The notes beneath the pieces are model-generated. The model was not told the origin of the DNA and made no database searches. It saw only the letters and a list, made by a program, of their open reading frames with translations. From assembly GCA_011372825.1 (NCBI GenBank), contig DSAK01000073.1, positions 1 to 11,316 on the forward strand: DNA of 11,316 nt, in the 5' to 3' direction. The stretch's first letter is position 1. Every line of letters begins with the position of its first letter. The DNA is from Campylobacterota bacterium (GTDB lineage: Bacteria; Campylobacterota; Campylobacteria; Campylobacterales; Sulfurovaceae). This document shows positions 1 through 6,664 of this stretch, in pieces. Position numbers and translations under genes: made by a program.

Positions 1-54
1 CTCTTTTGGTGTGGCATTTGGCAAACAGAAGAGATCATCGTATGTTGGTGCCAT
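1..54 (-). CDS. J-domain (DnaJ-like) protein, N-terminus only
   Basis: Only the first 18 codons are inside the window, and the gene continues beyond the left edge. The peptide reads MAPTYDDLFCLPNATPKE. It aligns without gaps to the first helix and turn of J-domains (pattern Y-x-x-L-x-x-x-P-x-A-T-x-x-E, as in Y-E-V-L-G-V-S-P-D-A-T-P-K-E). J-domain proteins stimulate the ATPase of Hsp70/DnaK. The diagnostic HPD motif would lie outside the window, so the call rests on this short match. The frame is closed upstream by a TAA at 82-84. The ATG at 54 is chosen; a TTG at 60 in the same frame is an alternative. It is divergent from the DUF420 gene. Whether it is true DnaJ, CbpA or a small J-protein cannot be said. 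Confidence 0.5.
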   Translation of the reverse strand, partial: MAPTYDDLFCLPNATPKE

Positions 55-203
55 ACGCAAGTATATTTGCTCAAAAACTTAATACAACACGACTTTGTAG
101 TAATTTTTCGCAATACAATTTATATTTATCTTAATGCCTTACAACCTCATGGGACTCTAGTGTGATATATGATAAGATATCAGATATTTTTCAAAGGATT
201 ATC
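55..203. promoter_or_regulatory. Divergent intergenic region with candidate promoters
   Basis: This 149-base AT-rich gap separates the divergent J-domain and DUF420 genes and must hold the start signals for both. On the plus strand TACAAT at 114-119 resembles a sigma-70 -10 box. A second, weaker candidate is TGA-TAAGAT at 170-178, which would give a very short leader before the AAAGGA ribosome binding site at 193-198. No convincing -35 boxes are seen, which is normal for Campylobacterota, where -35 conservation is weak. Assignments are inferred from sequence resemblance alone. Confidence 0.3.
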
Positions 204-659
204 ATGGAGTATATGCTTAAAGCAGGATTTTTGGGGACTAGAGCGCCACTTTTTATGGATATGGTGACACTCATTGTCGCTCTTTTACCATTTTTGTTAT
301 GTGGTGCCATTTGGCTTGCAAAGATTGGCAACATAAAACTTCACAAGATTGCACAAGTGGTGCTATTTGTAGTCTCTGTGATAGTTGTCGGGTATTTTGA
401 ATTTGGAGTGAGATTTGGTGGTGGATTTGAAGAGTTTATCCAAGGGAGTTCACTCAATCATACTTTTGTCTTCTATTTTCTTTTGTTGCATATCGCTATA
501 GCATTAGTCACTTTGGTTCTATGGAGCAAGGTGATTTTTTATGCTCTAAAGTCAAAAGATATCCAAAACCACCCAAAGCGTGGCAAGCAAGCTGCATGGT
601 GGATATTGGCTACTTCTCTAAGTGGTCTTGGGGTTTATGTATTGTTGTTTATCTCTTAA
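204..659 (+). CDS. DUF420-type four-helix inner-membrane protein
   Basis: This is a 151-residue integral membrane protein with about four hydrophobic helices (roughly residues 18-38, 48-66, 88-113 and 130-150). Histidines lie near the membrane boundaries: H47 in K-L-H-K, H86 in L-N-H-T, H96 in L-L-H-I and H123 in N-H-P-K-R-G-K. This helix and histidine layout fits the DUF420 (YozB-like) family. As I recall, Gram-positive members (CtaM) are needed for heme-copper oxidase activity; a similar role here is inference. The frame is open back to a GTG at 162, but the ATG at 204 is preferred because AAAGGA (193-198) sits 5 bases upstream and the peptide then begins MEYMLKAGF, leading into the first helix. 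The protease gene follows 9 bases after its stop codon and is probably translated from the same mRNA. Confidence 0.7.
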   Translation: MEYMLKAGFLGTRAPLFMDMVTLIVALLPFLLCGAIWLAKIGNIKLHKIAQVVLFVVSVIVVGYFEFGVRFGGGFEEFIQGSSLNHTFVFYFLLLHIAIALVTLVLWSKVIFYALKSKDIQNHPKRGKQAAWWILATSLSGLGVYVLLFIS

Positions 660-668
660 AGGAACTCT

Positions 669-2114
669 ATGAAAATCTTAGCTTATATACTGGCGCTTTG
701 CTTGAATCTAAGTAGTGTTGCTATGGCAGCAGCGGCTGAGGATGCCACAAAAGAGGCGATTGTCAAAATATATACAGTATCTAAAAAACCAAACTATCTA
801 GAGCCATGGAATAGCTCTACTGTATCATCTGTAGGCTCAGGAGCTATCATAGATGGCAATAGGATTTTAACCAATGCACATGTAATAGCTGATAATACTT
901 TTATCGAAGTGCAACGGTATGGCAAAAGCAAAAGGTATGTAGCAAGCGTCTTGAGCGTTTCACACCAAGCAGATCTTGCACTTTTAGAAGTTGGGGATGA
1001 GGATTTTTTCAAAGGGGTAAAGCCATTAAAGCTAGGGGTACTACCACAAGTTGAACAAAATGTAGTTGTCTATGGTTTCCCAATGGGAGGAAATACCCTT
1101 AGTGCGACTACTGGTGTTGTCTCTAGATTAGAGCATCGCACCTATGCACATAGTGGTGAGTCATTTTTGGCGATACAAGTTGACGCGGCGGTCAACCCAG
1201 GAAATAGTGGTGGACCAGCACTCTCAAATGGTAAAATCGTAGGTGTTGTGATGCAAAGTATGACAGATTCTCAAAACATAGGATACCTTGTCCCTGTGAG
1301 TATGGTTGCCCATTTTATAGAGGATATCAAAGATGGCAAACATGATGGGTTTGCAGATGTAGGACTACTAACCCAAAAGATGGAAAATCCAGCGTTAAGA
1401 GAGTATTACAAAATTGATGATGATACCACAGGGGTGCTAGTGTATGACATCGCGCAAAACTCTTTACTAAATGGCATTATCCAAAAAGGGGATATCCTCA
1501 TAGCAATCAATGGTTACAAGATAGAAAATGATGGTACTGTAGCTTTTCGAAAACATGAATACACATCGTATAATTACATAATAGATGGTTTTCAAATGGG
1601 TCAAGAAGTTACATTTGATTTGATTCGCAATGGAGAGAAAATGAGTCTCAAGGTTCCTGTCGGAACAACAGCTGATGACTTGCTTCTAGTTAAAACCCAA
1701 CAGTACGACACTATGCCAACTTATGCAATCTTTGGGGGATATGTCTTTTCACCGCTTAGTCGTAATCTGATGAGATTCTCCTCATTTAATAACTTAAGTC
1801 TTAGTCAATATCTCATGGATTTTGCAAAAAAAGAGAAGCAAGAGGTAGTGCTTCTACTTAAGGTCTTAGCATCGAATCATACCCGTGGACACAATGAGGT
1901 TGGTTTTTGGGCGATAGAGAAAATCAATGGTGAATCGTTTGCTACTTTTGAAGAGTTTTTTAGAAAACTCTCTAAAATTAAAGATGGATTTGTAGTACTA
2001 GAGGACAAGGAGGGACAAAAGGTGGTCATCAACGCTACAGAAGCACTACAAGAACAAGAGACCATACTCAAACGCTATAACATAGAGTTTCCAACCTCTG
2101 CTAACTTACGCTAA
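669..2114 (+). CDS. Secreted Deg/HtrA-like serine protease with two C-terminal PDZ-like domains
   Basis: This 481-residue trypsin-fold (S1C) endopeptidase has a signal peptide at residues 1-20 (hydrophobic core, then A-M-A-A-A-A), so it acts in the periplasm, presumably on misfolded or specific envelope proteins. The catalytic triad is visible: H71 in T-N-A-H-V, D102 in A-D-L-A-L and S180 in P-G-N-S-G-G-P. Residues about 228-335 form a PDZ domain (G-V-L-V, then G-D-I-L-I-A-I-N-G at 274-282). The rest, about 345-481, resembles the second PDZ-like half of plant Deg2/Deg9 proteases: P-T-Y-A-I-F-G-G-Y-V-F at 350-360 and the ending I-L-K-R-Y-N-I. It therefore does not look like a DegP/DegQ orthologue. 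Its ribosome binding site AAAGGA (658-663) overlaps the stop of the DUF420 gene, suggesting translational coupling. A perfect hairpin follows the stop codon. Confidence 0.85.
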   Translation: MKILAYILALCLNLSSVAMAAAAEDATKEAIVKIYTVSKKPNYLEPWNSSTVSSVGSGAIIDGNRILTNAHVIADNTFIEVQRYGKSKRYVASVLSVSHQADLALLEVGDEDFFKGVKPLKLGVLPQVEQNVVVYGFPMGGNTLSATTGVVSRLEHRTYAHSGESFLAIQVDAAVNPGNSGGPALSNGKIVGVVMQSMTDSQNIGYLVPVSMVAHFIEDIKDGKHDGFADVGLLTQKMENPALREYYKIDDDTTGVLVYDIAQNSLLNGIIQKGDILIAINGYKIENDGTVAFRKHEYTSYNYIIDGFQMGQEVTFDLIRNGEKMSLKVPVGTTADDLLLVKTQQYDTMPTYAIFGGYVFSPLSRNLMRFSSFNNLSLSQYLMDFAKKEKQEVVLLLKVLASNHTRGHNEVGFWAIEKINGESFATFEEFFRKLSKIKDGFVVLEDKEGQKVVINATEALQEQETILKRYNIEFPTSANLR

Positions 2115-2120
2115 AGTCTC

Positions 2121-2141
2121 TACCCCTTTTCTCAAGGGGTA
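2121..2141 (+). terminator. Perfect stem-loop after the protease gene (no U-tract)
   Basis: TACCCCTT (2121-2128) pairs exactly with AAGGGGTA (2134-2141) around a five-base loop. It begins 7 bases after the protease stop codon. No T-run follows on either strand, so it is not a textbook intrinsic terminator. It may stabilise the 3' end of the protease mRNA or reduce read-through into the next gene. Confidence 0.35.
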
Positions 2142-2177
2142 CACAAACTCTTCACCAAAAATAGATACTATAAGATT

Positions 2178-3281
2178 ATGATAAAAATATTTTTGAAACT
2201 TCTTATACTAGCTATAGGGATAGCAAGTGCTCTGGCCGTTTGGCAAAAAGAGCAACTAAGCATATTTGCTCTTGTCCAGATAGACCCACTTCCTGAAACA
2301 AAAATGTTAATCAATCAAGAGCAATACGCCCAAGCCCATGAATATTTGAGTTTTTTTCTCGAGTTTGATTATGTCAAAAACAATCCCGAAGCTCAAGAGA
2401 TATACAAACAGATAAACAAAAAAAGAAATGAGCTTGAGTACAAAGCAAAAAAAATAACCCAAGGAATCATCACAGGTACAAGCGATGAGACTATCGGTCA
2501 AGTAGCTAGTGTGGTGAGTGATTTTTTTGTTTTTGGAGATATCCGTGACCTTACAATTCAAGGGATAAATTATGCAAGAGGTGAAGAGAGCGACAAACTC
2601 CTCATAGCCCTCTCAACCATTGGGATAGTTGCTACAGGAGCTCAATTGGCAAGTGCGACTGCTACAGTCACCACAGCAGGCGTTGCTACTCCCACACTTA
2701 TCACAAGTAGTGCTACAAAAAGTGCCATAACTACCCTAAAAGCTGCAAAAAGGGCAGGCCATATCCCACCATGGCTTAGAAAAAAGATTCTTGATATCGC
2801 AAAAACATCCAAAAAGACAAAAAAGGTTGGAGATTTTGTCGATATAGCAAACGATATCAACAAACTTGCAAAAACCAAAGGTGGCATAAGGATGCTCAAA
2901 CAAACGTCAGATCCAGCTTCACTCAAACAGATGATACAATTTAGCAAAACATTTGGTGAGCATAGCGCTATTATCTATAAATTTGGTGGCAAAACGGCAC
3001 TAGCGATTGCTAAAAATAGTCAAAAACAGACAAAACATGCATTAAGACTTGCAACAACTTATGGCAAAGAGGGGATTGAGGCACTTGGCAAAATGGGGTC
3101 TGTAAAATTTCTCAAGTACACAAGTCGAGCATCAAAGATTGCTTACAAGGGCGATGCTCTAAGACTCATAGCAAAAAAACTTCTCAAGATTCCAAATTGG
3201 GTATTTTTTGCAGCAATGGCACTCTCACTTATCGTATGGCTACCAAAAAGGTCAAAAGATAAACTCAATCGTACTTTTTGA
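2178..3281 (+). CDS. Unrecognised membrane-anchored protein, 367 residues
   Basis: I do not recognise this protein family. It has a hydrophobic N-terminal segment (residues 4-21: signal anchor or signal peptide) and a short acidic, helical region with possible repeat-like helices (40-95). A conserved-looking stretch contains S-D-F-F-V-F-G-D-I-R-D-L (114-125). A long Ala/Thr/Gly-rich hydrophobic segment follows (140-178) that could insert in or lie on a membrane. The next part (185-335) is very basic, Lys- and Ala-rich and mostly helical. The C-terminal transmembrane helix (about 340-355) ends in P-K-R-S-K-D-K. A membrane protein with a large basic helical domain is what can be seen; no catalytic motif is apparent. 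The start has no good Shine-Dalgarno (TAAG only), but TACTAT at 2166-2171 resembles a -10 box placed so that the mRNA would begin near the ATG. The gene's 3' end overlaps the convergent 66-residue gene by 17 bases. Confidence 0.7.
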   Translation: MIKIFLKLLILAIGIASALAVWQKEQLSIFALVQIDPLPETKMLINQEQYAQAHEYLSFFLEFDYVKNNPEAQEIYKQINKKRNELEYKAKKITQGIITGTSDETIGQVASVVSDFFVFGDIRDLTIQGINYARGEESDKLLIALSTIGIVATGAQLASATATVTTAGVATPTLITSSATKSAITTLKAAKRAGHIPPWLRKKILDIAKTSKKTKKVGDFVDIANDINKLAKTKGGIRMLKQTSDPASLKQMIQFSKTFGEHSAIIYKFGGKTALAIAKNSQKQTKHALRLATTYGKEGIEALGKMGSVKFLKYTSRASKIAYKGDALRLIAKKLLKIPNWVFFAAMALSLIVWLPKRSKDKLNRTF

Positions 3282-3465
3282 ATTGTTCTAGCCACTCTTT
3301 GTTTTCATCACTCAATACTCCAACTTTTGCAAGCAAGCTTCTCTTGATGCTCTCTAAGTCTTCTATCTTGAGATATTGCAATAAGTTAGGGTCGATAGAA
3401 AAGCTCTTGTCACCATAACTCAAAAGTCTCTCTATCTCTTTTAGGATTTCTTGTTTTTCATTCAT
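3265..3465 (-). CDS. Small conserved-looking charged protein, 66 residues
   Basis: This is a short, soluble, strongly charged protein, predicted mostly helical, with no membrane segment or cysteines. Its middle part (Y-G-D-K-S-F-S-I-D-P-N-L-L-Q-Y-L at 17-32) and its end (E-W-L-E-Q-F-K-K-Y-D) resemble small hypothetical proteins I recall from Campylobacter and relatives; no function is known to me. It is favoured as a real gene because it fills the gap between two genes, has a balanced amino-acid composition, and leaves only 37 bases to the divergent bcp gene. Its tail overlaps the stop region of the 367-residue protein gene by 17 bases in convergent orientation. No clear Shine-Dalgarno is seen before the ATG. 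Confidence 0.6.
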   Translation of the reverse strand: MNEKQEILKEIERLLSYGDKSFSIDPNLLQYLKIEDLESIKRSLLAKVGVLSDENKEWLEQFKKYD

Positions 3466-3477
3466 ATCTGATATACT
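3451..3477 (+). promoter_or_regulatory. Probable bcp promoter with extended -10
   Basis: TGATATACT at 3469-3477 matches an extended -10 element (TG-n-TATACT). A TTGTTT sequence at 3451-3456 lies 15 bases upstream of the TATACT and could act as a weak -35. Transcription would start around 3484, giving a leader of about 20 bases with AAGGAG at 3492-3497. The promoter overlaps the start of the divergent 66-residue gene, so transcription of the two genes may interfere. Confidence 0.45.
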
Positions 3478-3502
3478 ACCAAAAAATAATTAAGGAGTTT
3501 AT

Positions 3503-3970
3503 ATGGTACAAGTAGGAGCAAAGGCACCAGAGTTTTGTTTGCCAAACCAAGACGAAGAGGAGATTTGCCTAAGGGATATCAAGGGTAATTGGATAGTTCT
3601 CTATTTTTACCCCAAAGACAACACTCCAGGATGCACCACTCAAGCGTGTGATTTTACTGCCAATATAGCAGACTTTCAAAACCTCAATTCAACCGTCATA
3701 GGTGTGAGCCCTGATAGTCCAGCAAAACATCGTAACTTTATAGAGAAAAAAAATCTAGCTATTACCCTTTTGGCAGATGAAGATAAAAGTGTTTGTAACG
3801 CTTATGGTATATGGCAACTCAAGAAATTTATGGGCAAAGAGTATATGGGAGTTGTGCGAAGTACATTTATCATAAATCCAAATGGAGAGATAGCTGCAAA
3901 ATGGGAAGGGGTAAAGGTAAAAGGTCACATTCAAGAGGTGAAAGAGAAATTAAAAGAGTTACAGCAGTAG
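3503..3970 (+). CDS. bcp: Thiol peroxidase of the Bcp/PrxQ peroxiredoxin type
   Basis: This 155-residue cytoplasmic peroxiredoxin reduces hydrogen peroxide and organic hydroperoxides using thioredoxin as electron donor. The thioredoxin-like AhpC/TSA fold covers almost the whole chain. The active site Y-F-Y-P-K-D-N-T-P-G-C-T-T-Q-A-C places the peroxidatic cysteine at C44 and the resolving cysteine five residues on at C49, the PrxQ arrangement. G-V-S-P-D-S (67-72) and the V-V-R-S-T-F-I-I segment are also typical. Length is normal for the family. The start is clear: AAGGAG ends 5 bases before the ATG. It seems to be a single-gene transcript, with a likely promoter in the short gap to the divergent upstream gene and an inverted repeat overlapping its stop codon. 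Antioxidant defence fits a neighbourhood containing an oxygen-sensitive iron-sulfur oxidoreductase, but a functional link is inference. Confidence 0.93.
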   Translation: MVQVGAKAPEFCLPNQDEEEICLRDIKGNWIVLYFYPKDNTPGCTTQACDFTANIADFQNLNSTVIGVSPDSPAKHRNFIEKKNLAITLLADEDKSVCNAYGIWQLKKFMGKEYMGVVRSTFIINPNGEIAAKWEGVKVKGHIQEVKEKLKELQQ

Positions 3971-3986
3971 CCACAAGGGCTACTGC
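3964..3986. terminator. Inverted repeat between convergent bcp and porB
   Basis: GCAGTAGCC (3964-3972) pairs perfectly with GGCTACTGC (3978-3986) around a five-base loop. The left arm includes the bcp stop codon. It sits where transcripts from bcp (plus) and por (minus) converge, so a bidirectional terminator is likely from position. There is no clear T-run after the stem on either strand: AAAATAAAAG follows on plus and TGTAAC on minus. Termination strength is therefore uncertain. Confidence 0.45.
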
Positions 3987-4000
3987 AAAATAAAAGGAGA

Positions 4001-4954
4001 TTAAACTCTCGCTTCTTCTCTTCTTTGGAGTCTCTCCCAGTGGGCATCAACTCTTTTTTGCCACTCAACTAAAACGTGCTCATTTTCAGGTTTAAATAGG
4101 TGTCTAAAACGACCTTGTGCACCTAGATAATCACGTACTGGCAAAATATTTTTCGGTCTATAGAGGATATTTAGCTCTTGTCCATCGATAATCTCATAGA
4201 TAGGAAATACCAAAGAATCGGTAGCCAAATCGGTCAAATGGATAGTATCTTTTGAATCAAACTTCCACTCTGTCGTACAAGCTGATACTGTATTGATAAA
4301 ACATGGACCTTCTGTACTAAGAGCTTTTTGGAACCCTTTGGCCATTATTTTCCATTTGTTTGGTGCTAGTTGTGCCACATATGGAGCCCCATGAGCTGCC
4401 ATGATAGTTACCATATCTTTTTTCATTTTTTTCTCACCATAACTGATGCGACCAGCTGGTGAAGTTGTGGTACTTGAGCCTATCGGAGTTGATGAAGAGC
4501 GTTGCCCACCGGTGTTTGCATAGACTTCATTGTCAAGACATATGTAAGTAAAGTCATGACCTCTCTCAACAGCACCGCTAAGCCATTGAAATCCGATATC
4601 GTAAGTTGAACCATCCCCTCCAAAAGCAACAAACTTGACTGGCGCGTCTGGATCTTTTAGTGTACCTTTGCGTTTTCTAGCTTTGTACATAGCCTCTGCT
4701 CCAGCTGCTGCTGTTGCTGCATTTTCAAATCCAATATGTATCCATGAAGTATCCCAAGAAGTGTATGGATAAACTGCTGTAGAAACCTCAAGGCAACCTG
4801 TATTTGCTGCTATTACTAGATTGTCATCGGTACAGTTCATCAACTCTCTTACTATCATAGAGTGTGCACACCCTGGACAAAGGAGATGAGCCCCTTCAAA
4901 TCTATCATTAGCGGTTGAAAATTCTTTTAAGTTTTTAACAGATGTGATTGCCAT
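4001..4954 (-). CDS. porB: Pyruvate:ferredoxin (flavodoxin) oxidoreductase, beta subunit
   Basis: This 317-residue subunit binds thiamine diphosphate (ThDP) and one [4Fe-4S] cluster. Cluster ligands are visible as C26 and C29 (L-L-C-P-G-C), C54 (N-T-G-C) and C226 (V-S-A-C). The ThDP/Mg binding segment runs from G-G-D-G-S (112-116) to D-N-E-V-Y-A-N-T-G (141-149). With PorA it forms the active site that decarboxylates pyruvate to hydroxyethyl-ThDP and passes electrons out. The frame stays open to a TTG at 4975, but the ATG at 4954 is chosen: AGGAG lies 6 bases upstream, inside the end of porA, and the porA TAA is followed by one base and then this ATG. This is a tightly coupled junction. It is the last gene of the por operon; an inverted repeat lies 15 bases beyond its stop. 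Confidence 0.93.
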   Translation of the reverse strand: MAITSVKNLKEFSTANDRFEGAHLLCPGCAHSMIVRELMNCTDDNLVIAANTGCLEVSTAVYPYTSWDTSWIHIGFENAATAAAGAEAMYKARKRKGTLKDPDAPVKFVAFGGDGSTYDIGFQWLSGAVERGHDFTYICLDNEVYANTGGQRSSSTPIGSSTTTSPAGRISYGEKKMKKDMVTIMAAHGAPYVAQLAPNKWKIMAKGFQKALSTEGPCFINTVSACTTEWKFDSKDTIHLTDLATDSLVFPIYEIIDGQELNILYRPKNILPVRDYLGAQGRFRHLFKPENEHVLVEWQKRVDAHWERLQRREEARV

Positions 4955-4955
4955 T

Positions 4956-6191
4956 TTATCTCCTTTTGGTTTCAAAGAAACCTAATTTTGGACCTCTTAG
5001 TCCACTAAATTGCTGAATTTCAGTCGTGATATAACCGGCATCTGCATGAGCTTTTTGCTCTTTCATGATCCGTTTTGCTTCAGCTATAGAAAAATCTCTT
5101 CCACCTAAACCATAGATATAGTTAGTTACTAATGGTCTTTTTTGAGTTGAGTAAAGCGCTGCGCTTACTTCGTTAAACAGTGCACCCATAGCTCCACCTG
5201 GAGATGATCTATCCAAACAACAAATGGCATTTACATTCTCTAAAGCTTCTCGAATCTTATCAAATGGGAATGGTCTAAAGCATCGAGGAGAGACAACTCC
5301 AACTTTTATCCCCTCTTCTTCTCTTAGTTGTTTTGCTGCAAGGATACAAGTCTCTACAGTTGTACCAAGTGCCACTATAGCGACCTCTGCATCTTCGATC
5401 ATATAACTCTCAACTCGCTTATAAGCTCTACCTGTTTTTTTCTCAAAATCGGCAAATACCTCATCGATAATCGCTCTTGAATCCATAAGTGCTTTGTGTT
5501 GTTTTGCTTTATGTTCAAAGTGCCAATCCTCTTCAGTTTGCGCACCATAAGTAACAGGTCGTGAAAAATCTAGCATCTCTTCATGAGGGACAAAATCACC
5601 AACAAAAGCATATGCATCTTCATCTTTGAGTGGATTGACGTTTTGAGCAGTGTGAGATGTGACAAACCCATCTTGATGAACCATTACAGGCAATCTTACA
5701 CTTAGATGTTCTCCTATCCTAAAGGCGCATAGATTCAAGTCGTATGCTTCTTGTGCATTAAAGGCATCTAGCTGAATCCAACCACTATCTCTTCCAAGAT
5801 ACATATCTGAGTGGTCACCACGAACATTTAGCGGACTTGCCAATGCCCGGTTAACCACATTCAAAACGATAGGAAGACGCATACCTGAGGCTTGATAAAG
5901 CACTTCACACATCAATGCAAAGCCTTGAGAAGAGGTCGCAGTTGCCACCCTACCTCCAGCTGCAGCTGCGCCAACACAGCCACTCATTGCGGCATGCTCG
6001 CTCTCTACCATTACAAATTCGCCATCTACATATCCATTTGCTACAAACTGCCCATAGTTTTCAACTATTGGGGTTGAAGGGGTTATAGGATAAGCTGCTA
6101 CAACATCAATTTGTGCTTGTCTTAGTGCATGAGCAGCTGCATAATTGCCATCCCATACCTCAACTTCTTGAACATCATATTTCTCTGCCAT
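4956..6191 (-). CDS. porA: Pyruvate:ferredoxin (flavodoxin) oxidoreductase, alpha subunit
   Basis: This 411-residue alpha subunit carries the pyrimidine-binding domain of the ThDP site (N-terminal) and a transketolase C-terminal-like domain (about 265-390). A-Y-P-I-T-P-S-T-P-I at 33-42 is the family signature. E64 in E-S-E-H-A-A-M-S-G is expected to activate the ThDP aminopyrimidine. N-R-A-L-A-S-P (114-120) includes an arginine in the position known to contact pyruvate in related enzymes. Together with the gene order, this favours pyruvate over 2-oxoglutarate as substrate. AAAGGATT precedes the ATG by a few bases. It follows porD after 14 bases and is one base from the porB start. Confidence 0.93.
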   Translation of the reverse strand: MAEKYDVQEVEVWDGNYAAAHALRQAQIDVVAAYPITPSTPIVENYGQFVANGYVDGEFVMVESEHAAMSGCVGAAAAGGRVATATSSQGFALMCEVLYQASGMRLPIVLNVVNRALASPLNVRGDHSDMYLGRDSGWIQLDAFNAQEAYDLNLCAFRIGEHLSVRLPVMVHQDGFVTSHTAQNVNPLKDEDAYAFVGDFVPHEEMLDFSRPVTYGAQTEEDWHFEHKAKQHKALMDSRAIIDEVFADFEKKTGRAYKRVESYMIEDAEVAIVALGTTVETCILAAKQLREEEGIKVGVVSPRCFRPFPFDKIREALENVNAICCLDRSSPGGAMGALFNEVSAALYSTQKRPLVTNYIYGLGGRDFSIAEAKRIMKEQKAHADAGYITTEIQQFSGLRGPKLGFFETKRR

Positions 6192-6205
6192 ACTAATCCT
6201 TTATT

Positions 6206-6652
6206 TTATTTCTCTTTCTTCTCTTTTTGTGGCCATTGTGCCAATGCCTTATCAAGATCTTCATGTTCTGCGAACATCAAAAGTGATTTTGGATTTGTAG
6301 GGCACACTTCAACACATACTTGGCATCCTTTGCAATGGTCATAATCGATACCTAACATTTGCTTGTCTCGTGATACTATCGACGTATCAGGACACCACAC
6401 CCAACAATTTTGACAGTCTATACAGATATCACGATTGTAAACAGGTTTGATTACGCGCCAAGAAGCAACTGTTGCTGTATAAGAGCTAAATTCAGAATAA
6501 TTTCTCTCCTCAGCTTTTTGTCTAGCAATATCTGTTGCATCACCTTCAAAAGAGTTGACAACAACTCCTTGCATTACCTCATCCCATCCAACAAGCTCTT
6601 CGCTCCCTAGCTCTTTGCTTCCTCTTTTATCTGTTGCACATACACCTTGCAT
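6206..6652 (-). CDS. porD: Pyruvate:ferredoxin (flavodoxin) oxidoreductase, delta subunit (2[4Fe-4S] ferredoxin-like)
   Basis: This 148-residue electron-transfer subunit has two complete [4Fe-4S] motifs: C77-x2-C80-x2-C83-x3-C87-P and C107-x2-C110-x2-C113-x3-C117-P. They would relay electrons from the beta-subunit cluster to ferredoxin or flavodoxin. About 65 residues precede the conserved W-R-V-I-K-P-V region. This makes it longer than the roughly 105-residue archaeal PorD as I recall it; an N-terminal extension of this sort appears usual in Campylobacterota. The last 15 residues are strongly Lys/Glu-rich. AAAGGA precedes the ATG. The gene lies 12 bases after porC and 14 bases before porA, inside one operon. 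Confidence 0.93.
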   Translation of the reverse strand: MQGVCATDKRGSKELGSEELVGWDEVMQGVVVNSFEGDATDIARQKAEERNYSEFSSYTATVASWRVIKPVYNRDICIDCQNCWVWCPDTSIVSRDKQMLGIDYDHCKGCQVCVEVCPTNPKSLLMFAEHEDLDKALAQWPQKEKKEK

Positions 6653-6664
6653 TTTTTTTCCTTT

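Noticed and set aside
1..165. Plus-strand frame open from the left edge to a TGA at 163-165
   Set aside because: Its translation is rich in Cys, Trp and aromatic residues and resembles nothing known. The antisense frame gives a clear J-domain-like N-terminus, so the plus frame is probably a shadow plus intergenic sequence.
162..203. GTG at 162 as start of the DUF420 protein
   Set aside because: No ribosome binding site is present, whereas the ATG at 204 has AAAGGA five bases upstream and gives a family-like N-terminus.
2642..2947. 101-codon minus-strand frame inside the 367-residue gene
   Set aside because: It is antisense to a longer frame with a coherent signal and membrane layout. Its hydrophobic content simply mirrors the Ala/Thr-rich codons on the plus strand.
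4955..4975. Longer porB starting at TTG 4975 and overlapping porA
   Set aside because: The ATG at 4954 has an AGGAG at ideal spacing and starts the usual beta-subunit N-terminus. The TTG has no such site.
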